Assembly (NCBI RefSeq): GCF_000384295.1
Contig: NZ_KB913037.1
Location: 5,514,822 to 5,578,821, forward strand
From: Amycolatopsis balhimycina FH 1894
GTDB lineage: Bacteria > Actinomycetota > Actinomycetes > Mycobacteriales > Pseudonocardiaceae
Reading direction: 5' to 3'
Length of the DNA stretch: 64,000 bases
Both the position numbers and the translations under genes were made by a program. The stretch's first letter is position 1; each line of letters opens with the position of its first letter. The notes beneath the pieces are model-generated. The model was given only the letters and a program-made list of their open reading frames with translations. It was not told the origin of the DNA and ran no database searches. Shown in pieces: positions 62,800 to 64,000 of this stretch.

Positions 62800-63579
62800 T
62801 CAGGTGCCCTCCGCCAGCTCGGATTCGTCCAGGCCCGAACGCAGCTTCTTCAGCGTCGCAGCCAGCAACCGCGATACCTGCATCTGGGACACCCCGACAC
62901 GGCGTGCGATGTCCGACTGGCTCATCCCCGAGCCGAACCGCAGCGCGACGATCTTGCGCTCCCGCTCCGGCAGGCTCTCGAGCATCGGCCGCAGCGCCTC
63001 GCGGAGCTCGGCCTGGCCGAGCTCGGCGTCCGGCGCCCCGAACCGGGTGTGCGCCGCGTTCTCGAGCAGGTGGTCCAGCGACGCGCCGTAGCGGCCCTGA
63101 CCAGCGCGAAGGCCCTCGTAGACGTCTTCGATGGGCACGCCGAGCCGCGCGGCGATCTCACTCGGCTTCGGCGCGCGGGAAAGCTGCACGGTGAGCTCTT
63201 CGCGCGCGCCGGAGATGTTCGCGTTCAGCTCCTTGAGCCGCCGCGGCACCCGTACCGACCAGCTGTTGTCCCGGAAGTGGTGCCGCAGCTCCCCGGAGAT
63301 GGTGGGCACCGCGAAGGCGAGGAAATCCGTTCCCTGTCCGGGGTCGAACCGGTCGACGGCGTGGATCAGCCCGACCGTGGCGATCTGGACCAGGTCCTCC
63401 ATCGCCTCGTCGCGGTTGCGGAACTTCCGGGCCAGGTTGCGCGCCAGCTCCAGGTGCGCGCGCACGAGGGTGTCGCGGATGCGGTCGCGCTCCGGCGAGT
63501 CCGCCGGCAGGGCAGCGAGTTGGGTGAACAGCGCGCCGACGTCGAGGTCGTTCCCGCTGCTCCCGGCGGGTTCGGTCAC
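62800..63579 (-). CDS. SigF/SigB-family RNA polymerase sigma factor
   Basis: The 259-residue sigma factor has region 2 (RDTLVRAHLELARNLARKFR, NRDEAMEDLVQIATVGLIHA, VDRFDPGQGTDFLAFAVPTI), region 3 (RVPRRLKELNANISGAREEL) and region 4 (LPERERKIVALRFGSGMSQS, then DIARRVGVSQMQVSRLLAAT). No region 1.1 is present. This is the SigB/F/G subfamily that governs stress and differentiation in actinomycetes. GTG 63579 overlaps the stop of the upstream RsbW-type anti-sigma gene by 4 bp. Confidence 0.94.
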   Translation of the reverse strand: MTEPAGSSGNDLDVGALFTQLAALPADSPERDRIRDTLVRAHLELARNLARKFRNRDEAMEDLVQIATVGLIHAVDRFDPGQGTDFLAFAVPTISGELRHHFRDNSWSVRVPRRLKELNANISGAREELTVQLSRAPKPSEIAARLGVPIEDVYEGLRAGQGRYGASLDHLLENAAHTRFGAPDAELGQAELREALRPMLESLPERERKIVALRFGSGMSQSDIARRVGVSQMQVSRLLAATLKKLRSGLDESELAEGT

Positions 63580-63992
63580 GAGTCCGTCGCCTGGCTCTCC
63601 CGCACGAGGTCGACCCGGGAGAGGTAGCGGCCGTTCTCCGGGGTGACCGTGCGCTGCGCGCTCGTCGCGAGCGCGGTCAGCAGCTGCCACGACAGGCCGG
63701 CGTCGTCCTCGTGCTCGGCGCTGTCCGCCAGCACCGACACCGAGACCTCGATGCGCGGCCCGCTCCAGGAGAAGACGCAGGTCAGCCGGCCGTCCGAGCT
63801 GGCGGGAAGCAGCAGCGAGCAGGCCTCGTCCACCGCCATCCGGAGGTCTTCGACGGCGTCGAGGTCGAAGTCCTGACGCATCGCGATGTCGGCCACGATG
63901 GTCCGCAGGGTGGGTACGACGTGCGGGATCGCTGCTGTCCGCACCTCGATGACCTGTGCGCCTTCCGGGACGAGCGGGGCGTTGTCCTCCAC
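63576..63992 (-). CDS. RsbW/UsfX-type anti-sigma factor
   Basis: The 138-residue protein is a serine-kinase-type ATPase domain. The N box reads DLDAVEDLRMAVDEACSLLL, while the G1 and G2 boxes are weakly conserved (LSWQLLTALATSAQ), as in UsfX of mycobacteria. It precedes and overlaps the sigma-factor gene, the standard layout of anti-sigma/sigma pairs. The start is taken as GTG 63992, only 8 bp from the window edge; a more upstream start cannot be excluded. Confidence 0.88.
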   Translation of the reverse strand: MEDNAPLVPEGAQVIEVRTAAIPHVVPTLRTIVADIAMRQDFDLDAVEDLRMAVDEACSLLLPASSDGRLTCVFSWSGPRIEVSVSVLADSAEHEDDAGLSWQLLTALATSAQRTVTPENGRYLSRVDLVRESQATDS

Positions 63993-64000
63993 GTTTGTTC

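Overview
The window is very GC-rich DNA from a filamentous actinomycete, most likely Pseudonocardiaceae and Amycolatopsis-like. The pointers are many GTG starts, TAnnnT boxes a few bases before start codons (leaderless transcripts), an SsgA-like protein, an XRE/DUF397 pair, secreted proteases and chitinases with a family-2 cellulose/chitin-binding module, DasR-like operator boxes, and a complete actinobacterial-type group 1h [NiFe] hydrogenase locus. The assignment rests on protein families recalled from memory and no search was run. There is no rRNA, CRISPR array, integrase or intact insertion sequence.

Layout. 1-10.7 kb: class-V aminotransferase-like protein without its PLP lysine, quinone oxidoreductase, M28 peptidase, zinc metallopeptidase, MarR regulator, tRNA-Ser(UGA), small conserved proteins, trypsin-like protease, SDR. 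10.7-15.9 kb: CitA/CitB-type two-component system divergent from a NitT/TauT-type ABC importer. 16-22.6 kb: glutamic (G1) peptidase, channel-like membrane protein, large LuxR-type ATPase regulator, streptogrisin-like protease, SsgA-like protein. 22.7-36.7 kb: MFS exporter with Lrp regulator, KAS III, membrane nucleotide cyclase, FBP zinc-finger protein, methyltransferase, GntR regulator, TauE permease, XRE/DUF397 pair, HisC/Pat, dienelactone-hydrolase homologue, acetoacetyl-CoA synthetase, LysX/MprF-like protein. 36.76-36.97 kb: tRNA-Ser(GCU) and tRNA-Arg(ACG).

37.3-39.8 kb is the most unusual cassette: a Crp/Fnr regulator, a membrane protein with an N-terminal motif GGNQTVSNSQLAGRDIT, a cyclase-homology protein ending in the related GGDQHVTNSLLAGRSVT, and a small membrane protein. 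The motif placement resembles paired homotypic or amyloid signalling motifs and suggests an undescribed cyclic-nucleotide signalling or conflict module.

39.9-43 kb: three DasR-like boxes precede two overlapping chitinase genes whose binding modules are nearly identical. 43.1-44.4 kb: dialkylglycine decarboxylase. 44.5-58.1 kb: the hydrogenase locus. HypF is on the plus strand. Opposite it is one long, tightly overlapping minus-strand operon in the order SIS isomerase, HypC-like, SIS isomerase, small subunit, large subunit, NifU-like, DUF5947-like, DUF6084-like, an unnamed 384-residue protein, maturation protease, a 34-residue membrane peptide, HypC, HypD, HypE, HypA, HypB. A perfect TGTGA-N6-TCACA box sits just upstream of the operon. 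Such enzymes scavenge atmospheric H2 during starvation.

58-64 kb: Sel1/TPR protein, secreted HNH nuclease, nitroreductase, aldo/keto reductase with divergent MarR regulator, and a SigF/RsbW-type stress sigma module running off the right edge. Scattered through the window are long perfect hairpins that share the outer motif TGAANGNCNC, plus a palindromic insertion inside the MFS gene; these look like a lineage-specific repeat family.
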